DNA of 58,546 nt. Source: a virus. Location: positions 1-58,546 of the IMG/VR virus record IMGVR_UViG_3300032214_001472, one strand, 5' to 3'. The notes below the pieces were generated by a model. The model was not told the origin of the DNA, did no database searches, and worked only from the letters and a program-made list of their open reading frames with translations. The translations under genes and the position numbers were made by a program. The first letter of the stretch is position 1, and each line of letters opens with the position of its first letter. This document shows positions 33,092 to 43,400 of this stretch, piece after piece.

Positions 33092-33163
33092 GCCCTTGTA
33101 GCTCAGTGGTAGAGCAACGGTTTTGTAAACCGTTGGTCGTCTGTTCGAATCAGATCGGGGGCT
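33092..33163 (+). tRNA. tRNA-Thr(UGU)
   Basis: A canonical cloverleaf: acceptor GCCCTTG with CGGGGGC (two G-U pairs), D arm GCTC/GAGC, anticodon stem ACGGT/ACCGT with loop TTTGTAA (anticodon TGT), and T arm with TTCGAAT. No CCA is encoded. It reads ACA, a frequent codon in the Thr-rich fibre genes. Confidence 0.9.
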
Positions 33164-33185
33164 CTGAGTTCTTTAAAACTCCAAA

Positions 33186-33359
33186 ATGAACATTAAACTT
33201 TGGTATTGTGAGTCTATGAAGCAATGGCGTTGGACTCTTACTGACAGTTCGCGTCCTATTCGCAGGCAAGAATCGGGACAACAACCATTTCTTCGTGATG
33301 CTATGAATGATGTAGCAAGCACAGTAGAATATATGTTAGAATGCAAACAAAATGAGTAA
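33186..33359 (+). CDS. Small conserved cyanophage protein
   Basis: 57 residues (MNIKLWYCESMKQWRWTLTD, then RDAMNDVASTVEYMLECK). Below the length of most callers but starts well, has no internal ambiguity, and resembles a small family seen across cyanomyoviruses. Function unknown. It precedes the Mom-like gene by 10 nt. Confidence 0.6.
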   Translation: MNIKLWYCESMKQWRWTLTDSSRPIRRQESGQQPFLRDAMNDVASTVEYMLECKQNE

Positions 33360-33369
33360 TAATACTTAA

Positions 33370-33981
33370 ATGAAATCGGATTTTTATATAGATAGGGTTA
33401 GTAAGGATGAAGTAAAAAATTTACTTTATACTTACCATTATCTAAAAGACGAATCTAAAGATTTTAAGTCAGGATATAACTATGGACTTTTCAAATCCGA
33501 TAGTTCTGATGTTCTCCATGTGGGTGGCTCCTTTGCTGCTTGTATCTTTACTAAAATACCCGTCCCAGAAATAGCAGTAAGTGCTTTTGGATTGGAAAGA
33601 CATCAACAAGATGGACTTTATGAACTTTCCCGTCTCTGCATTCATCCAGAAATACAGAAAAAAGAATATAATATTACATCCTGGTTTGTAAGTCGCTGTA
33701 TCAAGAGGTTTAAAAAAGATGCCACAGTTCGTGCTATTCTTAGTTATGCTGACTCTAATCACCACACTGGAATTATATACCGAGCTTGTAATTTTAAGTA
33801 CTACGGTTTAACAGCACCAAAGAAAGATTTCTACTATGCTGATGGTACAAAACATTCAAGAGGTAGTGTTCGCGGCGCTGATGGTGAGTGGCATGATCGC
33901 AGTCGTAAACATCGCTATCTTATGGTATTCGATAAAACGCTGAACCTCTTGTGGAAAGAAGAAAAGTATGGTAATATATAA
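33370..33981 (+). CDS. Mom-like GNAT-fold protein, possible DNA modification
   Basis: 203 residues. The core YELSRLCIHPEIQKKEYNIT, then SWFVSRCIKRFKKD, ILSYADSNHHTGIIYRACNF and KYYGLT follow the order of motifs in the phage Mu Mom family (LSRL, then SYAD...G.IY.A..F.Y.G). Mom proteins are GNAT-like acyltransferases that hypermodify adenine in phage DNA and block restriction. Here the role is inferred from motif order alone. The gene sits in an accessory island flanked by tRNA and HNH genes, typical for transferable functions. Confidence 0.7.
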   Translation: MKSDFYIDRVSKDEVKNLLYTYHYLKDESKDFKSGYNYGLFKSDSSDVLHVGGSFAACIFTKIPVPEIAVSAFGLERHQQDGLYELSRLCIHPEIQKKEYNITSWFVSRCIKRFKKDATVRAILSYADSNHHTGIIYRACNFKYYGLTAPKKDFYYADGTKHSRGSVRGADGEWHDRSRKHRYLMVFDKTLNLLWKEEKYGNI

Positions 33982-34015
33982 AGGTGTGAAGGAAGTCGCA
34001 CTTTATGTGCTATAT

Positions 34016-34051
34016 AAAAGCATACTTTCCTAAATAGGTTAGTATGCTTTT
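34016..34051 (+). promoter_or_regulatory. Hairpin with late-promoter-like loop, upstream of HNH gene 2
   Basis: AAAAGCATACT (34016-34026) pairs with AGTATGCTTTT (34041-34051), and an inner CCTA/TAGG pair continues the stem. The loop region contains CCTAAATA (34029-34036), 6 of 8 late-consensus bases. A T-run follows, so it may also terminate upstream transcripts. It ends 5 nt before the HNH ATG, as at the first HNH gene. Confidence 0.7.
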
Positions 34052-34056
34052 TTCTT

Positions 34057-34509
34057 ATGTTATTAAACAATTTTACTGATAATCAAATAAAAGAATTTTT
34101 ATCTGATAGTTATTCTATTTGGGAATTTTGTAAAAAAGTTGGATACAAAAATAAAAGTAGTAGAGTTTACTCTGTAGTAAAAAATAATCTAAGTAAAAGA
34201 AATATAAATTTTGAAAATTATCCACATTTATTCAGAAAAGTCGGATTTACTATTAAAAAAACAAATGAAGAAATTTTTAGTGAAAAATCTACTTATGAAA
34301 GGAAAGATTTGAAAAGAAAAATAATAAAGGAAAATTTGTTAGAATATAAATGCTCAAAGTGTAGTATTTTTGAGTGGTTTGGAAATCCATTATCGTTACA
34401 ATTGGATCATATTAATGGAATTAATAATGACAATAGATTGGAGAACTTGAGATTTTTATGTCCAAACTGTCATACACAAACTCCAACTTGGGGAAATAAA
34501 AAGAGATAA
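34057..34509 (+). CDS. HNH homing endonuclease 2
   Basis: 150 residues. The N-terminal part (NQIKEFLSDSYSIWEFCKKV, a helix-turn-helix-like region) is followed by CSKCSIFEWFGNPLSLQLDH, INGINNDNRLENLRFL and CPNCHTQTPT, the same zinc-bound HNH core as in the gene at 32343. The two share domain order but differ widely in sequence and in base composition (this one is more AT-rich), so they are old paralogues or separate arrivals. Inserted between the Mom-like gene and a giant virion gene. Confidence 0.88.
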   Translation: MLLNNFTDNQIKEFLSDSYSIWEFCKKVGYKNKSSRVYSVVKNNLSKRNINFENYPHLFRKVGFTIKKTNEEIFSEKSTYERKDLKRKIIKENLLEYKCSKCSIFEWFGNPLSLQLDHINGINNDNRLENLRFLCPNCHTQTPTWGNKKR

Positions 34510-34525
34510 GAAGGTTTTGTTGTAT

Positions 34526-34533
34526 GATAAATA
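34526..34533 (+). promoter_or_regulatory. Late promoter box GATAAATA
   Basis: Lies 31 nt upstream of the giant virion gene start; 7 of 8 matches to the late core. Confidence 0.45.
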
Positions 34534-34564
34534 ATCCATAACGGAAACTATAAGAACTAATAAA

Positions 34565-37500
34565 ATGGGTCTCTCCAGATTAGATAATTTTTTAAAGAAT
34601 GTTCGCGGAAATATTCTTTATGTTAACCCTAATGATCTAGACTCTACAGACAGTATTGAAAATCAGGGTAACTCTTTAGCCCGTCCATTTAAAACAATTC
34701 AAAGAGCACTAGCTGAGGCATCAAGATTTTCATATCAGAGAGGATTAAAGAACGATAGATTCGGACAAACAACTATTCTTCTTTATCCTGGTGATCATAT
34801 TGTAGATAACCGTCCTGGATGGATTCCTGATGGTGTAAATAATTTTAGGTTGAGAAACGGAGCTACAACAACAGATTTCTCTTCTTGGGATTTAACTACA
34901 AACTTTGATTTAAATGCTGCGGATAATGCTTTATATAAACTGAATAGTGTTTATGGTGGTGTTATTATACCCAGAGGCACTTCTATTGTTGGTTTAGATC
35001 TACGTAAGACTAAAATTCGTCCTAAGTATGTTCCAAATCCAACTAATGATGAAATTGAAAGATCTGCTATCTTTAGAGTAACTGGAAGTTGTTACTTCTG
35101 GCAGTTTTCTATTTTTGATGCAGATCCAAATGGAACTTGTTATGTTGATTATACTAGCAATCCTTTTGTTCCCAATTTCTCTCACCACAAACTAACATCA
35201 TTTGAATATGCTGATGGCGTAAACAACGTCGTAATTAATGATACCTTTATCAACAATTATCGTGCAGATCGTACAGATCTTGACATTTATTACGAAAAGG
35301 TTGGATTAGCATATGGACAATCCAGTGGACGTGCAATTGAACCAGATTATCCAGATCCAAATATAGATATTCAACCTAAGATTGATGAATATCGTATTGT
35401 TGGTTCTACAGGAGCTAGTGTTGGTATTACTAGCATTAAATCGGGTGACGGCACAACAAGTACAACCACGATTACTGTTACCACAACATCAGTACTTTCT
35501 GGACTTGATGTAGATACTCCATTCAGAATTAATGGAATTACTGCAGAAGGATATGATGGACAATTTGTTGTTAGTGAAAGATTAAGTGATACTGTATTAC
35601 AATATAAGGTACAGAATGCTCCTTCTGTTGCATTGCCATCTGTTACTGGATCAATCTTAACTCTTAATTCTGATACAGTAACTTCTGCATCTCCATACAT
35701 CTTTAACGTATCTCTGAGATCCGTTTATGGTATGTGCGGACTTCATGCTGATGGTAGCAGAGCAACAGGATTTAAGTCCATGGTTGTTGCTCAGTTCACT
35801 GGCATTGGACTTCAGAAAGATGATAATGCATTCGTAATCTACGATCAAATTACAGGCACATATCAAGATAGTTCAGTCCCAGGAAATGATAGCCTAGGAA
35901 CAAATTCAAGATCAGTATTCAAACCAGCATACGCAAACTATCATATTAAAGCCTCAAATGATGCGTTCATTCAGAACGTATCTGTTTTTGCTATTGGTTT
36001 TGCTGAGCATTTTCTTGTTGAGTCTGGTGGTGATATGTCTATCACCAACTCAAACTCTAACTTTGGTGCCAAAGCACTTGTTGCAACAGGATATCGCCAA
36101 AATGCATACTCCCAGGATGATGTTGGATACATAACCCACATTATTCCACCAAAAGAAATTACAACTCCAATTACATCAATTGAGTTTAATGCAATTGATG
36201 TTTCATCTACTGTTGGTGTTGGAACAACTACCGAGAGATTGTACTTATACAATCAAACTAACTCTGATGTTCCACCAGAAAATGTAATTGAAGGATATAG
36301 AATTGGTGCAAAAGAAAATGATAATCTAAATGTTCTTATTTCTATTGGTGGATCTGTAACACAATACAGTTCCCGTATTGTAATGCAAAATTCTCAGGAT
36401 ACTTCTGAGAAAGTTTTCTATGTGAATAGATCTCCAGGTGGAATTAATAGTATTACTTCAAATGTTGCAACATTAACTCAGGCGCATACATTTGCTAATG
36501 GAGAATCAATTAGAATTCTAAGTGACAGTGGACAATTGCCAGATGGATTGAATCCAAATTCAGTTTATTATGCAATTACCAGTGATTCTGGAATTACCAC
36601 AAACACTCAGATCAAGATTGCAAAGACAAGAAATGAAGCTATAAGTGGTAATGAAATTTCAATCAATGAGAAGGGTGGAACTCTTAAGATTGTAAGTAGA
36701 GTATCTGATAAAATTTCTGGTGATATTGGACACCCAATTCAGTATGATTCATCCCTTGGACAGTGGTATGTAAAGGTAGCCACTGCATCAACTGAAAATT
36801 CAATTTATGGTACTTTAATTGGATTGGGAGTAACTGCTCTTGGAAATGCTACACCAAGAACTTTCATTAATAGACAACAAGATAATCGTAATTCAACAGA
36901 TACAATCTATCGTTTAAGATATGTAATTCCAGCTTCCTCTGGAGTACCAGTATCAAGACCAGTAACTGATGGATATATTATCCAAGAATCGAATACTTCA
37001 ATTGGATCGACTGCTGGAGAGATTCAAACCTACTTTGGAACAGGATCTCTTACAAATATTAACCAGCAAAGAAACTTTAGATTTATTGCGAATGCAAATT
37101 GGAATGCTTCTACCGCAAATATTCTGACAGAATTACCTCACAATCTTTCTGTTGGATCCCAGGTTGAACTTATCAATATTAAGAGTTCTTCCAATCCACT
37201 TGGAGTTGGAAATAGTGGATATAATGGAATCTTTAACGTAACTGGAATCGCAAGTGCAAGAGAATTTGTAGTTGGAATTACAACAAGTCCTGGAGATTTT
37301 ACAAGCAATGTAAACATCAGAGATACAAATCTCCCATATTATAAGAGAAAGAGATATCAAAATACTTATTACGTTTATAGAACTCAGGAAGCTCAAAAAT
37401 ATGTTCCTGGAACTCAAGATGGTATTTACTATCTGACAGTTGTTAACTCTTCAAACTCTCCTACGGTTTCTCCTTTTATTGAGAAGAAGTTCTCTCAACC

Positions 37501-40441
37501 AGTAAAAGAACTCTACCCACAAACTGATAGAGACAACCCATCTTCGGATCCAACCGAATCAAGATGTTTTGCAAACTCTGCTCTTATCGGAGAAGTTAAT
37601 GTAAACGATGTTCGCAAGAGCATTACAAAGGAAACCGTTACAAAACTATTAAAGGATGCTGATATTGGAGTTGGTGTTACTAACTTAATCTCAGTAGATT
37701 CTGGTGCAGGTGCTGCCACCACTCATACGATTTACACTTCTATAGATCACGGATTTAATAGAATTGTTAGAGTCAGTATTGCAAATAGTGGAGCTGGATA
37801 TGGAACAGGTATTGCAGGCGATCTGTATAATGCCAAATTGGTTGGCATTGGAACCTCAACCACTGGACAGAATGCAACTGCTAAGATCAGTGTAGACTCC
37901 TTCGGTGGAATCATAGACATCCGTATTATGGATGGTGGTTCTGCATATGGAATTGGAAACACTCTTGCTGTTGTTGGTATTGCAACAACTACAGGTTATT
38001 CTGGAGCAGTTGTAAGAGTTGAAAACATTTATAATAACATTGGTGATACTGTTCGTATTTCTGGTATTTCTTCAGATTCTAATCAGAAATTTAATACGAT
38101 TTATAGAATTACCAATATTGATGTTGGATCAATTAAGGAATTTACAGTTTCATCTGCCTCAACAATTCGAAATGTAAGTACCCTTGGACTTGGTGCAACA
38201 ATTACATCAAATTCTGTAGTCTATGGAATTGGTCCTACATTAAATGTTTCTTCGTTAGATTACAACAATACTACTGGTATTGCAACTGTAACAACAACCA
38301 CTGCACACGGATTAAGAATTGATAGCAAAGTCAGATTGAGTGGTGTAGATCAATCGCTGTACAATGGAGATTTTATTGTACAGGAAAATGTCAATCTAAC
38401 TTCATTTACAGTATATGTTGGAACTGCTAGTTCTGTTCCACCTTATTCTGGAACTGGATATGTTTACCGTGAAGGTATAACCTCTAATGATGGAACTATC
38501 AGTGCAGAAAATGAGAGCATAAATGGTAGAATGGTTCCAAATTATGCTGGAATCACAACTACATTATCTGCAAATATTTCAACTCCTACTACTGATCAGA
38601 TCAATATTACAAACATCAACAATCTTGACATTCAAACTGGAGATTATATTCAGGTTGATGATGAGATTATGAGAATTAAAAACATCAGTCTATCTGGATC
38701 TCCTAGTGCATTAGTCAACCCAATTTATGTTTTCCGTGGAGTACTTGGAACAAAATCTACTGAGCACTTTATTGGATCTATCGTAAGAAGAATTCAGATT
38801 CAACCAACTGAACTTAGAAGACACTCAATTAACAGAGCTTCTGGACATACGTTTGAATATCTTGGATTTGGTCCTGGAAACTATTCAACTGCCTTCCCAG
38901 ATAAGCAGGATCGTTCACTCTCTGCACAAGAAGAACTTCTTTCACAATCAACCAGATCAGATGGAGGTATTAACTTCTATACTGGAATGAATGATAGAGG
39001 TATTTCATATTCTGGTAATAAGAGACTCAGTACTGTTACTGGACAAGAAGAAATTTTTGATACCCCAATTCGTACTGTAACTGGTGAAGATATTGGAAAT
39101 TCTCCATCAATTAACGTCATTTTCCCAGTAGAGGGATCCTTCAGTCGCTCAATAATTGTTGATGGTGGAGAGGATAATAAGTCACTATCTCAGTTTAACG
39201 GTCCAGTTGTCTTTAGCAACAAATTAACATCAACCTCAGACAAGGGTATTGAAGCAAATCTCATATACCTACAAGGAGATTCTGTTGTTTCAAGAAAGTA
39301 TACTGTAGGAATTGCAACTCCAACAGTTTCTGGAAACCCAGGAGATGTTGTTTACTTTGAAAATCCAAACAGAGGTGGATATCTTGGATGGGTTTACACT
39401 GCTGAAAATGATTGGTATCGTTTTGGACCCATCAGCGTTGATAAGAATTCTACGATTGGCATCTTTGACAAAGTTGGCATAGCAACAACTTCACCTGGAA
39501 ATTGCACATTAAGAGTTGGATCTGCATCTTCACTTTTCTGTGTAGACGGAACTGGTGTTGGAATTGGAACAACCGCAAATCTCTTCAAATTAAATGTGGA
39601 GGGAAATACAAACATTGCGGGAACTTGTTATGCTAGAAACTTCATTGGTGATGGTAGTGGATTAGTAAATCTATCAGTTGAAGCAAGCGGATGGAGTAAT
39701 GTTGCTTCTGGACTTGGAACTGGAATCTGGAATACCTATCTTTCAAATGTTGGTATTGGAACAACCGTTCCTAAGTTTAATCTTGAGTTGGGATCTCCAG
39801 GATCTGCAACAACTGCACTTTATGTGAATAGTAGAGCAGTATTTGCTGGATTTACTGTAACTTCTGATCTTACTGTTGGTGGGATGCTAACAGCAACTTC
39901 ATATAGACTTGATAGCTCTTCAAGTAATATTCGTTCTGGAATTATTACTGCTTCAACTCTAATTGTTGGTGCTGGTGGAACAGTAATTACAACAAATTCT
40001 TCACAACAAATTGGTATTGGAACTTTATCTGCAAGAGCTAAGCTAGATATTGAAGGATCGGTTAAGTTTAAGACTTACTCTGAACAAGTAAGTGCATTAT
40101 CGATCTCTGCAAATAATGTCAATGTTGATCTTTCGCAGGCACAAACCTTTACTTTGACAGTTAATAGTGCTATCAATCAGTTTACAATTTTAAATTGTCC
40201 ATCTGGATCTACATCATTCAATATTCTTGTTACTCAAGGATCAACTCCATATGCAGTTGCAGGAATTAGTACTTACTTTAAGAATAATGTTGGTGGAAAT
40301 GTGAACGTATACTGGAGTGGTGGAGGAGTAAAACCAATTGTCACCACGATAGCAAATAAAACTGATATATATTCATTCAAGACATTCGACGGCGGAACTT
40401 CTTGGTACGGTGTTGTTGGAGGACAGAATTTCGCGCTATGA
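34565..40441 (+). CDS. Giant virion/tail-fibre protein with beta-helix-like N-terminus
   Basis: 1958 residues. The N-terminus (NILYVNPNDLDSTDSIENQG, then ARPFKTIQRALAEASRF and TTILLYPGDHIVDN) has the look of a pectate-lyase-like beta-helix that starts many phage spikes. The middle is a long chain of beta-rich units with recurring phrases such as TAHGL, YNG.F, SGTGYV and SGAGYGTG. The C-terminal ~350 residues contain fibre modules (KVGIATTSPGNCTLRVG, GVGIGTTANLFKLNVEG, NFIGDGSGLVNLS), the same style as in the fibre genes downstream. Probably a long baseplate-linked fibre or wedge-attached structural protein. It is coupled to the next gene by ATGA overlap. I cannot match it to one T4 protein. 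Confidence 0.75.
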   Translation: MGLSRLDNFLKNVRGNILYVNPNDLDSTDSIENQGNSLARPFKTIQRALAEASRFSYQRGLKNDRFGQTTILLYPGDHIVDNRPGWIPDGVNNFRLRNGATTTDFSSWDLTTNFDLNAADNALYKLNSVYGGVIIPRGTSIVGLDLRKTKIRPKYVPNPTNDEIERSAIFRVTGSCYFWQFSIFDADPNGTCYVDYTSNPFVPNFSHHKLTSFEYADGVNNVVINDTFINNYRADRTDLDIYYEKVGLAYGQSSGRAIEPDYPDPNIDIQPKIDEYRIVGSTGASVGITSIKSGDGTTSTTTITVTTTSVLSGLDVDTPFRINGITAEGYDGQFVVSERLSDTVLQYKVQNAPSVALPSVTGSILTLNSDTVTSASPYIFNVSLRSVYGMCGLHADGSRATGFKSMVVAQFTGIGLQKDDNAFVIYDQITGTYQDSSVPGNDSLGTNSRSVFKPAYANYHIKASNDAFIQNVSVFAIGFAEHFLVESGGDMSITNSNSNFGAKALVATGYRQNAYSQDDVGYITHIIPPKEITTPITSIEFNAIDVSSTVGVGTTTERLYLYNQTNSDVPPENVIEGYRIGAKENDNLNVLISIGGSVTQYSSRIVMQNSQDTSEKVFYVNRSPGGINSITSNVATLTQAHTFANGESIRILSDSGQLPDGLNPNSVYYAITSDSGITTNTQIKIAKTRNEAISGNEISINEKGGTLKIVSRVSDKISGDIGHPIQYDSSLGQWYVKVATASTENSIYGTLIGLGVTALGNATPRTFINRQQDNRNSTDTIYRLRYVIPASSGVPVSRPVTDGYIIQESNTSIGSTAGEIQTYFGTGSLTNINQQRNFRFIANANWNASTANILTELPHNLSVGSQVELINIKSSSNPLGVGNSGYNGIFNVTGIASAREFVVGITTSPGDFTSNVNIRDTNLPYYKRKRYQNTYYVYRTQEAQKYVPGTQDGIYYLTVVNSSNSPTVSPFIEKKFSQPVKELYPQTDRDNPSSDPTESRCFANSALIGEVNVNDVRKSITKETVTKLLKDADIGVGVTNLISVDSGAGAATTHTIYTSIDHGFNRIVRVSIANSGAGYGTGIAGDLYNAKLVGIGTSTTGQNATAKISVDSFGGIIDIRIMDGGSAYGIGNTLAVVGIATTTGYSGAVVRVENIYNNIGDTVRISGISSDSNQKFNTIYRITNIDVGSIKEFTVSSASTIRNVSTLGLGATITSNSVVYGIGPTLNVSSLDYNNTTGIATVTTTTAHGLRIDSKVRLSGVDQSLYNGDFIVQENVNLTSFTVYVGTASSVPPYSGTGYVYREGITSNDGTISAENESINGRMVPNYAGITTTLSANISTPTTDQINITNINNLDIQTGDYIQVDDEIMRIKNISLSGSPSALVNPIYVFRGVLGTKSTEHFIGSIVRRIQIQPTELRRHSINRASGHTFEYLGFGPGNYSTAFPDKQDRSLSAQEELLSQSTRSDGGINFYTGMNDRGISYSGNKRLSTVTGQEEIFDTPIRTVTGEDIGNSPSINVIFPVEGSFSRSIIVDGGEDNKSLSQFNGPVVFSNKLTSTSDKGIEANLIYLQGDSVVSRKYTVGIATPTVSGNPGDVVYFENPNRGGYLGWVYTAENDWYRFGPISVDKNSTIGIFDKVGIATTSPGNCTLRVGSASSLFCVDGTGVGIGTTANLFKLNVEGNTNIAGTCYARNFIGDGSGLVNLSVEASGWSNVASGLGTGIWNTYLSNVGIGTTVPKFNLELGSPGSATTALYVNSRAVFAGFTVTSDLTVGGMLTATSYRLDSSSSNIRSGIITASTLIVGAGGTVITTNSSQQIGIGTLSARAKLDIEGSVKFKTYSEQVSALSISANNVNVDLSQAQTFTLTVNSAINQFTILNCPSGSTSFNILVTQGSTPYAVAGISTYFKNNVGGNVNVYWSGGGVKPIVTTIANKTDIYSFKTFDGGTSWYGVVGGQNFAL

Positions 40442-43400
40442 TAGGATTTTTTAACAGTATCCCGACTACAATCGAATTAAACGGTCCTGTTCTTTCATTT
40501 ACAGGATCCAATACTTTACAGCCACTATCAACTTCTTTCTGTGATGGAGGAACTGCTGGGTTTGTTGGTATTGCAACGGCAACATTCCCAGCACAATCTC
40601 CAATAAACCCAGCAGAAAATACTGGATATATTGAGTATCATTGGCATGAAGTTGGAATAGGACAACTTTCAGATTCCTCATCAATTGTTGGATCAGCTAC
40701 TACATTCCTAATTTTATCCGGACTTAAATCTCCACAAGACAACGGAAGAAAATTCTTCCTAAGAGCTGATTATGTTAACTCAGCATATGGTGTTGGAAGA
40801 TCTACAGGTAATGCTATCAACGAATCTTTAGATTCTAATATTGTAACGTTGGGAATGCGTCCAAATATTGGAATCACAACTCAACCAATAGACACACCAA
40901 TTGCTCAGGGAGCATCTGCAAAATTTAGTATAGGTGCTAATGCGACTGATGCTACAAATAGTAGTTTAACTTACCAGTGGTATGCCAATGGAAACCTATT
41001 GAGAGATGGTAGGAATTCTATTGCAATATATCCATCTCCAAATCCAACACAAACAATAACTGTTTCTGGTTGGAATGGAACTGGAATTTATTTGGATTTA
41101 GTCCAATATGTAGGAAATGTTAATCTAACAATTACAACATCCGAAGAATCTGGTATATTCCACTATATCAATATACCTGGAGTTGCAAATATTCCAGAAA
41201 ATTTGGGAACAAGAACTTATACCCTTCAAGGTGGTAGAATTTATGGACCTTGCAGTGCTCCAAATGGCAATCTTTATATTGGTAATGAAACTCCAGTTGG
41301 GGGAACAAATAGACTTGTAGTGGAAGAAGGTGGAGATGATTGGAATGACATGATTCTTACCACTAATGCGGGATTCTTTAAGAGATATAGTTCTGCTCCA
41401 CAATCAGCAGTAATTTCTGGAGTAAGTACTTCCAGAATGACAATTACAAATTCCTCAGGAATTTCTACAACAATTGATCTGGCAAGTGTAACATCATATT
41501 CTGCATTTGATCCAAAAGAAATTTACACTATTACAACAAATACTGATGTAAAAGTTCAAGCATACTTAAAAGGTGGAAAGGGCGGAACTTCTACTTATTT
41601 GAGAAGTGTTGCTGGAGGTGAGGGTGGAACCTCCAGTGGTATTGTTACATTTTTTGCAGGAAGATCGTACCAAGTTATTAGAGGATCTGCAGCAAATAAT
41701 TCTACAGCAGGATCTCCTGGTGGAGGTGCTGGAAATGGTGGAGGCGGTGGTGGCGGATATACTGGATTGTTTGCCGCAACACAGTCACAGTCATATCAAT
41801 CAAACGTAACTCATGTTTTTGATAATAATTCAAATACACATATTCTTACTCAAAGTAGTCCAGACTTGACTGTAGGTTATATGAACCCATCTGCTGGAGA
41901 TGGCTTGCCATGTGGAACTATTTCTTATGGAAAGTATTATAAAGTAACCTTTAAAGTTCCATTTACCGATGCCAATTATGGCATTGCAATCAATTCATTA
42001 TGCCAACAAACAGCTGGTGGTGGCGGTGGATCGATGTCTGTTGCTGGTATTGCAAATAAAACTAAGTTTGGGTTTGATATTTGGTTCTGCAAAAATAGTT
42101 ATAATAGTTACATTAGATGTTTTTCCTTTACAACCACTGGTGTTAAAGAATCAATTTCTTTAGCAAATGCAATGCTAATTGCAGGTGGTGGAGGTGGTGG
42201 ATCTAATGATGCTGAGATTGGTGGTGCTGGTGGCGGTACTGCTGGTGGAAATGGACAGGCAGGAAATAAAGGAGGAACTCAAAGTTCTGGAGGATCTGGG
42301 GATAATCATGCTGGAGATCGTCCAGGATCCGCAGGAGCTGCTTTACAGGGTGGTTCTGGCGCTGCTGGCGGTGGTGGAGGTTATTATGGTGGTGGAGGCG
42401 GTGGGGGATACCCTGGATGTTGTGATGACTGGGCTGGAGGCGGTGGATCTGGATATATTCACCCAACATTAGTTACTAATGGGACATTCACTCCAAACGG
42501 AAAAAATGATGTAGCATCTATTGATGGGATTCTTGTTCTTGATATTTTATTCAATCCAACATCAATAGCAATTTGCAATGTTTCTGGTGCAACAACTCCC
42601 AATCTAGCAATATCTTGTGATACTTTAGGAACTTTAGCAATTAGTTGTTTGGTTTCTCATCCATCAGCTTGCAATTCTCCTCTTTTAAGTAATACCGTTT
42701 CAATGCAAATTGTAAACGCTAGCCAAATACTAAAGGTTGAGAGAATAGAGCAAAGTGGCACTTCATCTGCAGCCTTAACTTCATGGAATCTATATACTCA
42801 AGGAGAATATACGCTGAGTGGAAGTGGAGGTGTTAATCCTGCATTGTTCTCCTTCTATGCAGCAGAAAGAGATCTTGATGTCTTTATTGATCTTTATGGT
42901 GGGGCAGGATCTGCTTACGGAGCAAACATTGGAGGACAAGGTGGAGTTTCTACCATTAGGCTTACTTTAAAGAAAGATGTGGAATATGTACTAGCAGGAT
43001 TATCTGCTGGTGGCGCAGTTTTTCTTTATAGGCAGGCAACATTGATTGCTGTTGTTGGAGCAGGAGGAAATGGTGGACTTGTAGGGGCTGGCGGTGCTGG
43101 TGGTGGAGTAAATGTGTCAGGTAGTGTTGGTTTTGGTAGAGGTGGTGGCAATGGTGGCTTAGTAGTTGCTATTGGTGGATTAACAACTAACGGCTCTTTT
43201 GGATCTGCATATCCACAAGCATCGTCGGCTTTAAGAAGTGGTGATTCTAATACAAGTGCTCCAAATGGAGGAAGAGCAGTATCTTGTCCTAAAGGCGATT
43301 ATTGGTCTGGAATTTCTCCTTGTACTAACGTTGGGAATGTCCAATTTTATCTTGCAAATGGAACTCGTATAACAAACAGTGCCACAATAGCTAGAGGATT

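Noticed and set aside
40402-40437. Longer start for the glycine-rich protein
   Set aside because: The added residues are read from inside the previous gene; ATG 40438 in an ATGA overlap fits the style of this genome.
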